From: Liolophura sinensis
Taxonomy: Eukaryota > Mollusca > Polyplacophora > Chitonida > Chitonidae
Assembly: GCF_032854445.1 (NCBI RefSeq)
Contig: NC_088306.1
Location: forward strand, 15,435,386 to 15,495,385
Length of the DNA: 60,000 nt
Reading direction: 5' to 3'
Shown here: positions 24,984-39,900 of the stretch, one piece after another
Numbering within the stretch: the stretch's first letter is position 1
Layout: every line of letters begins with the position of its first letter
Notes under the pieces: generated by a model
What the model saw: the letters and a program-made list of their open reading frames with translations, nothing else
What the model was told of the DNA's origin: nothing
Database searches by the model: none
Program-made: the position numbers and the translations under genes

Positions 24984-27900
24984 GTAAGTTATCTCCCCTG
25001 AAGGGGTGTGAACGTTATTGGACTGAAGAAAATGCAAGTTGGATGCTTGTTTTGTTAAGCATGGTTCATTAATCTTACGTAAGTAGTGTCTGATAATTAC
25101 AAATGAAAAATCTCGCAATTACGAGAAAACCATCTAGTATTTAGATGCGAGAAAGTGTCTAGCGATTACAATCATGTACATACATTGTATTTTTTGACAT
25201 GATCTTGTGAACATCTGACGAGACAGCTTTCTTAGCAAAGTAAAGTTTCTACAAGATGCTGCTAAATTGGGCTACGTTACGCCTTGGTCTTAAAGGATAC
25301 ATGAAACGTTTATTTCTTTTAGAAAAACTTCATTTCCATTTCTTTAAAACCATAATCTTCATTTTGGAGTTTCCTTTTTTCATGTATCTTTCAAGCTTTT
25401 TTAGGTTTTTACTGTTGCCAGTTTTGTGTGGTGAAATCTCTTTTATCAGTTCTTGAGGATATATCAACGTTGCCCTCTTGTAAAACGCCCGTTCCAATGC
25501 CGACATATGTATGGTGCCGCCTGGCTTAAAAGTCATTCCGAAGACACTAGATATGGAATCTCATCCATTCCCACTTAACTGACACTGTGCGATACATGGC
25601 CAACTGACTTATTTTACTGACTTATGTCAGACTCGGGGTTGAAGGCAGGTCTGCCGTCAACAAGGCACTCGCTGAAGTACACTATGCGTCGTCATGGCAA
25701 CTGTGGAAGGGCATAACGGTATGAAATATTTGAAAAAAGTCCAGACTTATGGTGACAAACATTTTCAATGAAAATGTCCATACAGGGCTATTTTTAGCTA
25801 AGGTGAATATAGCTCTCTGGGAGGACAGCATTGTTGTTGTTTTGGTTGGGAGTGGTTTTTGATCAAGTAGTGAATTTTTGAAATGCGCATGTGTCACAGT
25901 GGTATTTATATCCGGCATTCAGCTGCAATGTCAGTGTGTATCTATGTCATTGTGCACCTTGTGTCATTGTGTAAGAATGTCTGTTTCGACGCATAGATCC
26001 TTGAACTGTCGGTTGTGAATGGTACCGTACCGAAGACAAATATTTGCCCTGTCAGTTGTTAATACCGGTACCTCTATTTTGTGCATGGTCCTTCTCCGAC
26101 CACCAGATAATGATACATGAGTCTCTTTGTCAACATGTGAATGAAGCCCTGAAGACTTTCCACTTTCTACAGAACACGTGACTCTCGTTTCCATTTAGTG
26201 GCGGATCGCGTCTGCTTTTTATAGCATCCCATGAATACCTTCTCTGTCGACATCCCTAGATTCTATTTCTTGATATTGTTAAAGTAATTCTGTGGATAAC
26301 CCATAAGTTCATTTACAAATTTTCATAAATATTTAGCATTAAATTACGTAACCATTTGGCATTGTATAGCTTTGGCCAACGCTGAGTTACAAGAAAACTG
26401 ATGAACAATGCGATGAATGCATAGCTTCTCCTTATTATTTCGTAAAATGGAAATTTGAAGCAATATAAAAAACTGGCGTTGTATTCATAATTTATTTTTA
26501 AATTGATTAACATTATGATGAATGTATCGTTTCTGTAGTCTTTTCTTAAAAAAAGCTAAAACGGAAGCCTGAAGTAACTATACACAAGAAAATGCAAGAA
26601 AAATGTCTAAACATAGTTACTTACAGAGGACAAATAATGATTTATGAGGGCAGGGGCGGGTTCTTAAGCCGGGTGTAAAAGCTCTTTGTAAAAATCCTGA
26701 ATCCGGTTTTTTATTTTTACCTGGAATTGCCGGATTCACTTCGGCCTGTTTGGGTAGTAAAAAGAGTTGAGTGGGAGCGACCTTCACATTCGTGAATAAT
26801 ACCACTTATTGAGTGAATAGTTTGAGCCTTCGACAACTGCTAAGTTTTCTCCGCTCAAAAGCGCGACAGTCGTCAAATAAGACCAATTCAGTGATATTTG
26901 TTTGGAGCAAAGCATTAATCAATTAAACAGAAATTCTTTCTGCTCTCTACATCTTGTTTTTTTTGATGTTTTTACTTGCAGTTTTCCATCACGTGGCCAT
27001 TGTCTCCTCTAAAGTGCCTGAGTCCTGGTCAGTTTTCTTCCTCCCAGATATTAATCTTCACAGATCTCATCCTAAAGTATTTATGGGCTGTATTTACTTA
27101 GTTATTCTCGTTTTCTTTACGTTTTAAAACAATATTTAACAATACATCTTTTAAAACGAGAAAGATTCAGACTGGAACAATATACGCATTTGAGACGTTT
27201 TTTGCGTTTCATGTTGGTTATCATTTTAAACCAGCAGCATAAATTCAAGGATTCGCTAATTTAATTTAATTAACATTTTAGACCCGATCCATAAATTCAA
27301 AAATTTTTCTACGTTTACATACATACAGTTTTGAACTTGGACCAGTAATTGATTTATTTAAGTCCCCATTTATGAGAGATTGTATAAAATAGTGAAATGT
27401 TTCTGAAAAGGTAGCCGTATCTCTAGAGTGTTAACCTAAATGCTATAAATTTCGAGTTAATTTGAGCGATTTGCGTCTAGTTACACAGTTTCTTTTCTGT
27501 GATCAAAATCACATCCATTCATATTGTTTTTCTTTATTCGTAGCCTTCTGATCGTTGTGGGCGTAATTACTGGAGCAATTCTACAGTAAGTTCAAGCTAT
27601 CTGTATATACTCTTCCCAGCTACTCAAAATTCAAACTCTACTTTTGGCAGATACAGCTCCCCTTGACAATGTTCACCAAACACACATACTGTTTATTTTC
27701 TTTGTCTTCAGCCACTGTTCCTTCATAGTTTCTATTTTCTATAACCTTTCACACCTCGTGTTTCTGTGAAACTTGGGCTTAAATTTATGACCTAAAGTAG
27801 TACGGCGGTTCCCATCTTGTCTGTGGAACAACGAAACACGAAAGAACTCAAACTTTACTAAGCCGCAAAAACTGACCAACATAAACAATACTCCGGTGCT

Positions 27901-30900
27901 GTTTTAACTGTTCCGTACATCAACATTTTTAGACGCAACTGATGAGGGCCCTTCCTGGCCTCGCTAAATCTCACATTGTTTCACATTACCAGGCGACTAG
28001 GAGACAGTCTAAGAGAACAGAGAAACAAGTTCCGAAAACAATGAGAACATATACATCGTTTCAATGAAACCTGATTGGCTGTATACGAAATGATGTGGTC
28101 TCAGCAGAGTTCCTGTTCTCAAATTCGGAAGCAAGCTAACGTGTGAAAACAAAATTTACCAGTGACAATTCATTAACATCATCGTTTTGAAGATCCTAGC
28201 ATTATTGTTTTTTTCAAAAAACACTTTTTAATGGTCCCGCTACAATACAGTCCACAGAACAGCAGGAACATGTATCTCAAGGCATTGACGTCAATGTGCA
28301 AGACTATGCCCTCGCTATACGTGTCAGTCGCCTGTTTCGCACGGGGATGACGTGATCGAGTCAAGCTCACGAGTCGTGGACTGCGGCTGTGAGTGAGAAA
28401 GTTTTGCCCTGGTTTCCTCCGTCCCTAAGACTTCCGTCTTACACGCATAACACTAATTTAAGCCACATTCACAAGGTACGATTTTTTTGTATTGACCCGT
28501 CGAATGTCTAGTTCCATCTATTTTGCCGCTGAAGGGAGAAAAAGCCCTTCTGTATCTGACTTTTTTTTTGTTGGCTATGGTTTACCGATCATCTGTCTCG
28601 CTGGAACTTCATAAGCTCACAGATGTTCAGCGCCTCAGTTATTTCCATCGTTTGTTTACTCTAAATAACTTTTGTGAAACTTTTTTTCCCATACGCAAAT
28701 GTATGTTATAGCAATATTTAAAATAATTGCATAACATTCACATGGTACACTAAGACGGTTTTTACTTTCAAAGAGTCCTCGAAATTGCCCTATTCGAACA
28801 GTCGAAAGAAATTCGTTATTTTATACGATTTGTAGCATTCAACAAGCGGAGTGCAGGGTGTTCTATTTTCATTCGGCTGTTCGAAGTCCACAAAACCAGT
28901 CATTTGAATGCGGCTTAGTCAGTAAACTGGATGAAAAAAAATATTGTGTCTTTACACAATTAAAACAAGTGGGAATAACAAAACGTATGAATACCATCGT
29001 AATGCAAACTTTTTTCCGTTTTCAGCTTTTCTGGACTCTCATCGCATTTACCCCATTTCTTTGAGCCTCATGAATTCTTCCTCTACCTCCTCCCTCCGTA
29101 AGTACCTCCCGTAAGACAGAACAACGGATGACTGCTTTTTGTTTTGGGTATGTGAAACTGTCTATGTTTCAAAAATAATGATGTGTGAAAATGCCTAGGT
29201 ACTTTTTTTTGTTAAAATCCTATTTTTACGGAAAGAAATGCAGCTCAACGTCTCAATTCTACCATGTCTCCATGGTACAAATATATTGTTAGTACCATAG
29301 TAATCCAGAAATTCGCAAGTTTAGTCGTGGCCTAAATACTTAAAGGAGAAGAAAACGGAAAAGAGCGTCAAAACTTATCTGCAAGTATAGTCTTCAATAT
29401 TTTTTTCGATTTTTTTATTGCCGGAGAAAAGGGTATTGGAAAATGTTTTTGATGTTGGGTATTTGGGACCAGCTTTTAGTACATTTCGTCGTTGCATAAT
29501 AACGTTCTATGAATTAGGATGTGGTGCATGTCTAATAAATATATTAAAATGTAAATGTTTTGATTATATTCAGTCATATGCATTTAATCTGAATTATGGT
29601 AATATCTAAGAATATATGAAAACTATAAATACGATGAAAATCCAGGTTGAATACGTGTTACCTGAAAAGAACAAATTCTAGTGCAAATTTATTTATTAAA
29701 CATGTGTTACATCCTAATTTATGACATTATTACACAAAGACTATACATACCAAAAAGTGGCCTCAAATACCCACCATACAAAAATTTTTTTTTTTCAAGC
29801 TTTATGTAAATTTTATGTTTTCCAACTTTAATGTTTGCATCGTCGGACACAGGGGGCGGAGGTTCAAGCCCAGCTTCAAACAGGAAGTTTTCCAGATTCT
29901 ATTGCCTTCGTTGTTCTTGGAGGGCATTGTTGGTAACAAGCCGTCGGAATTTGTTGCACGTCACTTATAAATACTTATGCGTCATATGTGAGAAAGCTGG
30001 TCACTTGCCAAATGCCATAGCAACGAAACTGGCGGACAGTATTAGAAGTAAAATATTCCTTAGTACATTAGAACTCAGTCATTTAAACCAACCAGTCAAT
30101 CAATCAATCAATCAATCAGAATTCACCAGTGACATGTGAATGTGATGTTTTGCTTTGCTGTAAGTTCTAATAATCAAATCCAACGCATGTAATGGACATG
30201 GAAGAACAGCTCTTACCTATCATTTCTTAATTTATTTGTTTTTGTTTTTTCCCAGGATAATTTTAGAAGCTTCGTTCAGCCTTCACAGTAGGGTAGTCTT
30301 CAACAACCTGGGATCCATTTTAACATTTGCCGTAATGGTACGTTTATAGCGTTTGTCATAGGGGTTGAATTTCAAAACTAATGACTGTTTTTCTTTACAA
30401 GGCCCCGTCCTAATTTCTTATGTTATTATTTCTTCCTTTTCTGGAGTCAGGTTTTCGAAAGTGTATTAGCTAATACTGGTATTAAGTCATATTTTGTATT
30501 TAAAATTCTAGCCTAACTCAGCAGGCAATTCAGTTGTTCACAGTCAGACTATACTTAGTAACAGCTTCAGATTTAGTTCATATTCAAAATGCTATTACGC
30601 AATTATTTTTGGGCTAGGTACAAACTTGGCTTTAAAGTTAATCTGGTATCAAGTCTTAAAATAGTTTTGAACAACCGGTGCCTGGTGGTCTTTTCTTGAA
30701 CATTGTTTTGCAAATAGGGGTTACCTTTTCCCTGGCACAAGCTGGGATATTAATACGACTGACACAATATAAGTTAAAACTCGTTTATCCTGTTTGCAAA
30801 ATTCTACATCGGATACAAATTGTAGCTGAGCATAACATGTGTCCAAGTCAAGCTATAATGATCAAAAGACAGGGGCTGAACCTTCTAAAATATGTAAAAC

Positions 30901-33900
30901 ATAAAGTTAATTACATAAAATTGCTAACAATCCGGACTATGCACATCATCCAGCTTTTTTTCGTAATAAATATTTTTTTTTGGTAAAATTCTTTATTCTG
31001 TTATTGAATGCCTTTGTTTATTGGTTTCCAAAGGGAACAGTTCTGGCATGCTTCGCTGTAGGTGAGTTCATGGTTTACAGTTAGCCATTTATTTATTTCG
31101 GATAATTCGGTTGCACAAAACTCACATTACTGAAAGGAAGTGTTTGGATAATTATACGTGCTGCACTGCGTGACTTGGTAAACATTATCGACAAGTCCCT
31201 GTGACAGACACAAGTGTCGCTATTTATAAACTCATTCAGTTCCATGCATGAGCAGGGCTTGAAGTAAACACTTGTGTCAGTCCGTATAACAACTTGAATA
31301 AAACTGACATGGGCAGACTGCCCCATCTATGAATGTAACACTGTTCTACACAGCAACCACTTTTGTTATACAAGACAGCATTTTCATCAGATATCATAGT
31401 TATGCAACTTGTGACACTGGTGCGTCCAAAGTCTATGTGTCCTTTTCTCTCGAAGGTTCCATGTTTGTTACAAAATGGAAGGCGTCAGTAGCCTAGTTGC
31501 TCCTGTGTTAGTATACCACTAAAGCCTGCAATGACTGTCATGTCAGGTCAAGCACAAATTGGCTTCACACGTGGTCAAACGTGCAAAGGCCATCTAGCAT
31601 TCAGCTGATGGCCCTGGGTTTCCCTTTGCACTTTGCCCGGTTTCCTCCCACCATAATGCTGGTCTCCGTCTTATAAGTGAAATATTCTTGAGTACGGTGT
31701 AAAACTCAAATCATATAAACTAAGGAAGAAAGTTTGTCACATAATGCAGTTCTCTGTTCAATACATCACCTGTTGACACCTGCCTCGCTGTTATATAAGC
31801 GACAAATTCTCCGACATTTTGAAAAAACAAAGGAATAAACAAATAAATAATCTTGAAAAAATACTGGTAAAAGTTGCACATGTGAGTCTTAGACTCACAC
31901 TGCATGAAGCATTATTGGACATTTGCTGATAGTGATCAAGCGGTCTGGCGAGTTGGCATGTCACTTTTACGGCTCCGTAACTTTCAAAGCGTCAGTTGTG
32001 TGTGTTTTTTTAAAAATAAGTCATGCTCGCGACATCTTTGTTAAGTTGACCGCTTAATAAAGATCTCGTCCGCACGACATAGTTGCACATTTCTACTGGT
32101 CAATTATCTCGTACCCTTGAGATCTTTATTAGGACGTGCGCATGAGATCATTACTAAGTCGTGCGAATGACTTATGAAAAAAAACTATCTCAGACTTTAA
32201 AACCTATGTTGTATTGTTGTTCTTATTATATATTTTTTTCCTACCATGTCACTTTTACGGTTCCGTACTGGGCATCTCTCGCCGTTAGGCCTATACTTTC
32301 GCCGTCCCTTGACACTCACCCCTTTTGTATTCGTAGGCTACACTATGTACGGCTTGAACAGGATCCACGCGATGGGCACATTTGAACTGGGGGCTGTGGA
32401 AATATTGATATTCAGTTCTCTGATTGTGGCCGTTGACCCAGTGGCGGTGAGTTCTACAGATAAAACTTTACAATTTGAACCTCTTCGTGGTGGCCGAGTG
32501 GTATGAGCGTCGGCCTCGTAAACACTTTTTAGGTCGATCCGCTATGATTCATACTTCATAAAGTTGAAACTATGGAGAGAAATTTACTACCCAAGAAGTT
32601 CAGAGTGATATACATTTTAATAAAAATGGTATCTTCTCGATGAGACCAAAAATAGTTATTTTAATGAAATTGATGAATATTGGTGACTATTTTAGGTCTT
32701 GGCTGTGTTTGAAGAAGTCGGAGTGAACAACGTCTTATATTTCATGGTTTTTGGAGAATCTTTATTGAATGGTAAGGTGACAATTAACTGTTTTTACTGT
32801 TACTTTTTTATTGTTGAATACTACAGTAAAATAGTGTACTTGATAATATCTTACTGCCTATTACGATATGCACTTTCATCGATCTCTGACCAGTGATGTC
32901 ACAGGCTACAATACAGCTTTCGCTATTACTACCTGTCGAGAGGCGAAGGTTTACTTTCGGCATTACTTTCGCCACTTTCGGCATTACTTTCGGCACTCCG
33001 CTTTATCTTAGGCATTTCTATTGAGTACTTCATCTAAAGTAAAAATCTTAAGTACTTCATACTTCAGATAAGGAAATATATAAAGGAATAAAAGACAAGA
33101 AAAGATCTGAAACGACACGTCAGACATTTCCTTCATTTATTAGATTAAATTTCTTTTTGGTTAACAAAATATAGTTATACAAGAAATACGCTCGACGATG
33201 AACTATGCTATGACTCTGATTTAATACGACGTCATATGACTTGAAATAATGTCACATGATTAATGAACGACTTCAAGCACTTTTTTCTGACTGTCTATGA
33301 TCGTGGACTTCTTCAAGTGAAGTTAGATGATTTAAAATTCTTTAAAATTCAACGGTAACACTGATCCCCTTTACGCTGGGAACAAAAAGATAAAAATCTT
33401 TATTGCCTTTTCGTTGAATGTTCATGTGGGGTTAAAATGTTGTTACATATATAGCCTTTTATAATGAAATGGTTGTGTTTTCTTCCACCAGATGGCGTGA
33501 CTGTCGTTCTTTATAATGTGATGCACGATATTAACGCCATGGATAACATTGGCATCAAGGAGGTAATCTTTCATTTATTTATTCACCTATCCATTTATTA
33601 AATTTTATTTGATATTTACTTGACGCCATACAAAAAAATATTTCACTTTTTATTTATTTATTTATTTATTTGATTGGTGTTTTACGCCGTATTTAAGAAT
33701 ATTTCATTTATACGACGGCGGCCAGCTTTATGGTGGGAGGAAACCGGGCAGAGCCCGGGGGAAACTCATGACCAAATTTCACTTTTTACGATGGTGGTCA
33801 GTTTTGTGGGTGTGGGAAACCTGCAACGTAAACCACCTACCTTGGGTGAGTTACTGGCGAACTTTGTCACTTGTGGTGTGCAGATACGTGGAGGACAAAT

Positions 33901-36900
33901 GATCTTCAGGTACCTGACCGAGCACTGTGGTTTTCTTCACCACTAAAATCAGGTCGCCAAGATTTGTTTTTTATTTCATATTTTTCATCAGTGTTAAATG
34001 TTGAGGAGATTTTTGAGCTGAAATAATGTTCCTTCAGTGGGCGTTCCACGGTAGCTTTACAAGTCAGAGGGACAGACGATGTTAGTACCTTTTCAGTGAA
34101 AGGCAAATGACCTCGTCCACCACATTGACTAAAATATCAAGGGTTCTTTCTGAGTTACAACCAAACGTTGAAACTAGACCATGACAGTAATAGCCGCCCT
34201 GTCGTAAATAGATCGCCCAATTTGTCGTGTTAACGTTCAAGGTGGCCGGAAATAAACTTGCCCATCCACTTGTCATTTCTTGTTGTTTCTCTTTTTTTGC
34301 TAATTTTGTACTAATCAACCGACAAACAAGTCGATAAATGCATGAATAAATGAAGCATAAATAAGTGTATTCTATTTTTAAATAATCTGTCTGTTAATCA
34401 GTCTGCTTTTAGTCATTAACTAGTTTAGTCTACCTACAGTTTAGTTTGAATCATTGATTTAATAGATGATTTAATAAGTCAAACAATCAATCAGTCAGTC
34501 AATCGTTGTCTTTCCTCGCGCTCAGGTCCTGCTGGGCATCCTGACATTTCTGGTTGTGGCGGGAGTGGGCGCTATGGTCGGTGTGGTTATCGGCTTGATA
34601 TCCGCCATTGTCACCAAGTACACCTACTCTGTCAGAGGTGAGTCGATCTGAATATCACAGCCATCAAACCAGCCAATCAGTATATCAGTGAATCATTCTG
34701 TCAATCCATCAGTCAGTCAGTAGTGGATCAAGTCAATCAGCCAATCAGCCAATCAATCAGCAGAATCAGTCAGTCGAATCAGTCAATCAGCCAATCAAAA
34801 ACTTCATCAAATATGATTACATTTTCAACGTGTAGACAATTATGCACTATGAGATGCACCGTTCAGCCAATACTAAATAGTCATATAAATTATATAATTC
34901 TGGCGTCTTGAGAAAAAAAAATGCCGCTCTTCTCTCTTCCAGTGGTTGAGCCCATCGCCGTGTTTATATTTGCCTATATGTCATATATTGTGGCCGACAT
35001 CTTCTCATTGTCCGGAATTATCAGGTATGTAACAACAACAATAGTGATTGTAATAGCTATAAGATTTATTTATTTGATTGGTGTTTTACGTCGTACTCAA
35101 GAAGTTTGTAGCTACAAGCTCTAAGAAGCAGTTCCTGTATTTCTCGGGCACCCAATAATAGCAACAACCACAGTTAACATTAATAATATGAGTGTCTCTC
35201 ATAAATTTTATTTCGTTTGGAGTCTAAATTATCAGATTTCTAAAATAATTCACTGTGAATAAGGATATATACTGATCATCCTGCCCTCTGATCAACATTT
35301 TGGTCTGATCAAGTTTTTCCACTTTTCATATCTTCACTCCATGGTAACACAGGTTGCGTTTCATTTAGCAGATCAACTCGGTAGACATACACCATTACCA
35401 CAACGTGTAAACAGTGTATTTAAGTACCAGTGTATTGTGTTCACGTAAAATGGCTCACTGGAAATCCTCTTCACGGACAGAGCGTTCTTTCACCACTTAG
35501 GTCGTGTGTTAAATTGAAAAACTCTTTAGTATTTTGTGGCTATTGACTTCAGCAATATAGTACGTTGGCGTAAAATTTTCCATTGCTACGACAGCAGGGA
35601 AATCCCCCTTCTCTTCCCATAACTCGAAACCGTCTAAGGGCGGAGAGCATAATTAGTACAAGAGCTCAGCCCAACCAGACTTAAGTGGCTGGCATAGAAA
35701 CGCACAAATCCTTGACGAACAGAGTTCAGAGGATATCAGTGCATAAATCTTTTGTGTCAATAGTCTCGTTAAATCTCATCTTTCGCGACTTGGCCACGCA
35801 CGGTTATCGGCTTTCGACGTTACGACAAAAGTTCTGCCCCTGTTTAGCAAGGCAACCATTGCGATGTGGTTTATTCGTGGTTTTATGGCCTGACCTCGTC
35901 GTTTTATGGCGTAGTGACGTTACATTAAGGCGTAATGACATCACAGAATGGTGTTAAGTCTTATTTCCCAAGATCATTTTCGACTTTAGTCTATGTAAAA
36001 ACTGCAAAAAGTTATTTTGGGATGCTACCGGAGTTATACAGCGAAGATTATCATGGTTTAACTTTACCTCCATTTAGAGACTACATGTGCGGAATCGTTT
36101 CCTGAAGCCCACAAACTCAGTTTGCCTCAGACATTTTATTGTCAAACTGATGCTGGGTCGTCAAAATACACCTTATCTCAAATACATTTTGTCGCTAAAA
36201 TACAAGTTATCATTCAAGAACACAGTATACCCCCCAAATGCACATTATCTTCCATATTGGTTCTGTATTATAGTAACTGTGCATGAGCAAATTGCCCCAC
36301 CTGCACGAGTATGACAAGACCGATACAAGCACTTCAGCACACCGTTATACAAACCATTAAATGAATTCCTCATTGCATTTAAATGTAAGTGAGCCTGTCA
36401 ATTTTTTTGCACTTTTTTAAAAAGAATTTAACAATCCCAAAGAAGAATAAGTACGTTTTATAAACGTGTGAGTGGATTTTTCAGCTGCGACTATATACGC
36501 AGCGCTGTAAATCGACCGTTCTGTAGGTCGGTTTATCCGTCAAATGTTCGACGTCCTAACTTTGAACATGACTTGCCTGTCTTTGAATATGGGTGTAATA
36601 CAGGAATATCGCCGGTATTGTGAGTTTGAGCTTGTTTTTCATAAAATCCACTGATGACAACATTCTTGTGTATTGCCGACAGCATGATCGCCTGTGGCGT
36701 TGTACAGATGAAGTACACATTTCGTAATATAGCGCCAACATCAGCCACTACCATCAAGTACTTCACCAAAGTTCTCAGGTAACTCTCACTTTAACATGTT
36801 TAATATATATATACCTACTAAAAATTCTGATCGATTTTCTTAGTATTGTCTTTATTATCATTATTGTCTTTACATGCCCTTTATTCTCATACAAAGTTCT

Positions 36901-39900
36901 CACATATAAGAATTTTAATTGTTGTTATTAATTAATCTTCAACATTATCCCATCTTCAGCAGTGAGGTCACAGGTTCGAATCCAAGTCCCGCATGCTGGG
37001 TTGTACTTGTTTCAGTAGGTTCGTTAGGTACAAGCATTTACATCACGTGTCTGAGTACTTCCCCCGGGCATTACTAGTGTTGTTTTTGCCACTCCCGAAT
37101 CAGGTCCACCGTGATAAATATGGAATGCTTTTCATACGGCTTAATTAGTCATATCAGTTTAATTATTCAAAATTAAGTCTTGCTGGTTTATTGTTGTGCT
37201 TGATCTCTTTTTTTTTTGCTTACAGCACGGCCACCGAGATTGTGATATTTTTGTTCCTGGGCTTGTCGTTGGTCAGTGCAGAACACAACTTCCAGGTCGG
37301 ATTTGTCCTATGGGCCATCCTTCTCACGCTTGTCTACAGATTTATTAGTAAGCATGTTTGGAAACATTTTGGAAACGTTTCATCACTTTGGGACATCTTT
37401 CTCACGCTTGTCTACAGATGTTTAATTAAGCATGTTTGGAAACATTTTGGGAACATTTCATCCTTGTAGACCATATTTCTCAGGCTTGTCTGCAGGTTTA
37501 TAAGTAAGCATGTTTGGAAACATATGGGAACATTTCATTCTTGTTGGCCATGTTTTTCAGGCTTGCCTGCAGGTTTATAAGTAAGTGTGTTTCAAAACAC
37601 TTTGGGAACATTTCATCCCTTTGGACCATGTTTCTCACCCTTGTTTACAGAAATATAACTAAGCATGTTTCGAAACATTTTTGGAACATTTCATCCTTGT
37701 GCATCATGATTTTAGGCTTGCCTGCAGGTTTATATGTAAGCATGTTTTGAAACATGTTGGGAACATTTCATCATTTGGACCATGTTTCTCAGGCTTGTCT
37801 GCAGGTTTATAAGTAAGCATGTTTGGAAACATTTTGGGCACATTTCATCCTTGTTGGCCATGTTTCTCAGGCTTGTCTGCAGGTTTATAAGTGGGCATGA
37901 TTGGAAACATTTGGGAACATTTCATCCTTGTTGGCCATGTTTCTCAGGCTTGTCTGCAGGTTTATAAGTAAGCATGTCTGGAAACATTTTGGGAACATTT
38001 CATCCTTTTCAACCATGTTTCTCAGGCTTGTTTACAGGTTTACAAGTAAGCATGTTTGGGGACATTTTGAAAATATTTCATCCCTGTGGATCATGTTTCT
38101 CAGGCTTGTCTGCAGGTTTAAAAGTAAGTATGTTTGGAAACATTTTGGGAACATTTCATCCTTGTTGGCCATGTTTCTCAGGCTTGTCTGCAGGTTTATA
38201 AGTAAGCATATCTGGAAACATTTTGGAAACACTTTATTCTTGTTGGCCATGTTTCTCAGGCTTGTCTGCAGGTTTATAAATAAGCATGTTTGGAAACATT
38301 TTGGGAACATTTCATCCTTTTGGAGCATGATTCTCAGGCTCGTCCACAGGTTTATAAGTAAGCATGTTTGGAAACATTTTGGGAACATTTTATCCTTGTT
38401 GGCCATGTTTCTCAGGCTTGTCTGCAGGTTTATATGTAAGCATGTTTGGAAACATTTTGGGAACATTTCATCCCTTTGGACCAGGTTTCTCAGTCTTGTC
38501 TGCAGGATTATAAGTCAGCATGTCTGGAAACATTTTGGGAACATTTCATCCTTTTGGACCATGTTTCTCAGGCTTGTCTGCAGGCTTATAAGTAAGCATG
38601 TCTGGAAACATTTTGGGAACACTTTGTTCTTGTTGGCCATGTTTCTCAGGCTTGTCTGCAGGTTTATAAATAAGCATGTTTGGAAACATTTTGGGAACAT
38701 TTCATCCTTTTGGAGCATGTTTCTCAGCCTTGTCCACAGGTTTATAAGTAAGCATGTCTGGAAACATTTTTGGGAACATTTTATCCTTGTTGGCCATGTT
38801 TCTCAGGCTTGTCTGCAGGTTTATATGTAAGCATGTTTGGAAACATTTTGGGAACATTTCATCCCTTTGGACCATATTTCTCAGTCTTGTCTGCAGGATT
38901 ATAAGTCAGCATGTCTGGAAACATTTTGGGAACATTTCATCCTTGTGGACCATGTTTCTCAGGCTTGTTTACAGGTTTATAAGTAAGCATGTTTAAAAAC
39001 ATTTTGAGAACATTTCATTCTTGTTTGCCCTGATTTTCAGCCTTGGCTGCAGGTTTATAAGTAAGCATATCTGGAAACATTTTGGGAACATTTTATCCTT
39101 TTGGACCATGTTTCTCAGGCTTGTTTACAGGTTTATAAATAAGCATGCCTGGAAACATTTTGAGAACATTTCATCCTTGTTGGCCATATTTCTCAGGCTT
39201 GTCTGCAGGTTTATAATTAAACATGTTTGGAAACATTTTTGGAACATTTCATCCTTTTGGACCATGTTTCTCAGGCTTGTCTGCAGGTTTATATGTAAGC
39301 ATGTTTGGAAACATTTTGGGAATATTTCATCCCTTTGGACCATGTTTCTCAGTCTTGTCTGCAGGATTATAAATAAGCATGTCTGGAAACATTTTGGGAA
39401 CATTTCATCCTTGTGGACCATGTTTCTCAGGCTTGTTTACAGGTTTATAAGTAAGCATGTCTGGAAACATTTTGAGAACATTTCATTCTTGTTTGCCCTG
39501 ATTTTCAGCCTTGGCTGCGGGTTTATTATTAAGCATATCTGGAAACATTTTGGGAACATTTTATATTTTTGGACCATGTTTCTCAGGCTTGTTTACAGGA
39601 TTATAAGTCAGCATGTCTGGAAACATTTGGGGAACATTTCATCCTTGTGGACCATGTTTCTCAGGCTTGTTTACAGGTTTATAAGTAAGCATGCCTGGAA
39701 ACATTTTGAGAACATTTCATCCTTGTTGGCCATGTTTCTCAGGCTTGTCTGCAGGTTTATAATTAAACATGTTTAGAAACATTTTGAGAACATTTCATTC
39801 TTGTTTGCCCTGATTTTCAGCCTTGGCTGCAGGTTTATAAGTAAGCATATCTGGAAACATTTTGGGAACATTTTATCCTTTTGGACCATGTTTCTCAGGC

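Larger units (their letters stand above)
27586..32336. other. NHE introns 3-6
   Basis: Around exons 4, 5 and 6 the sequence is AT-rich and unique apart from a (TCAA)n-type run near 30095-30118, a SINE piece at 31.6 kb and a foldback at 32.0 kb. Confidence 0.55.

Noticed and set aside
27651-27730. Alternative NHE exon after 'cttttggcag'
   Set aside because: In the required phase it meets a stop after four codons; the exon at 29026 fits phase and protein family instead.
37901-38830. 309-codon open frame (and similar long frames on both strands) as an independent protein gene
   Set aside because: It is the 78-bp intronic repeat, whose length is a multiple of three and which happens to lack stops; no start context, splice evidence or protein family.
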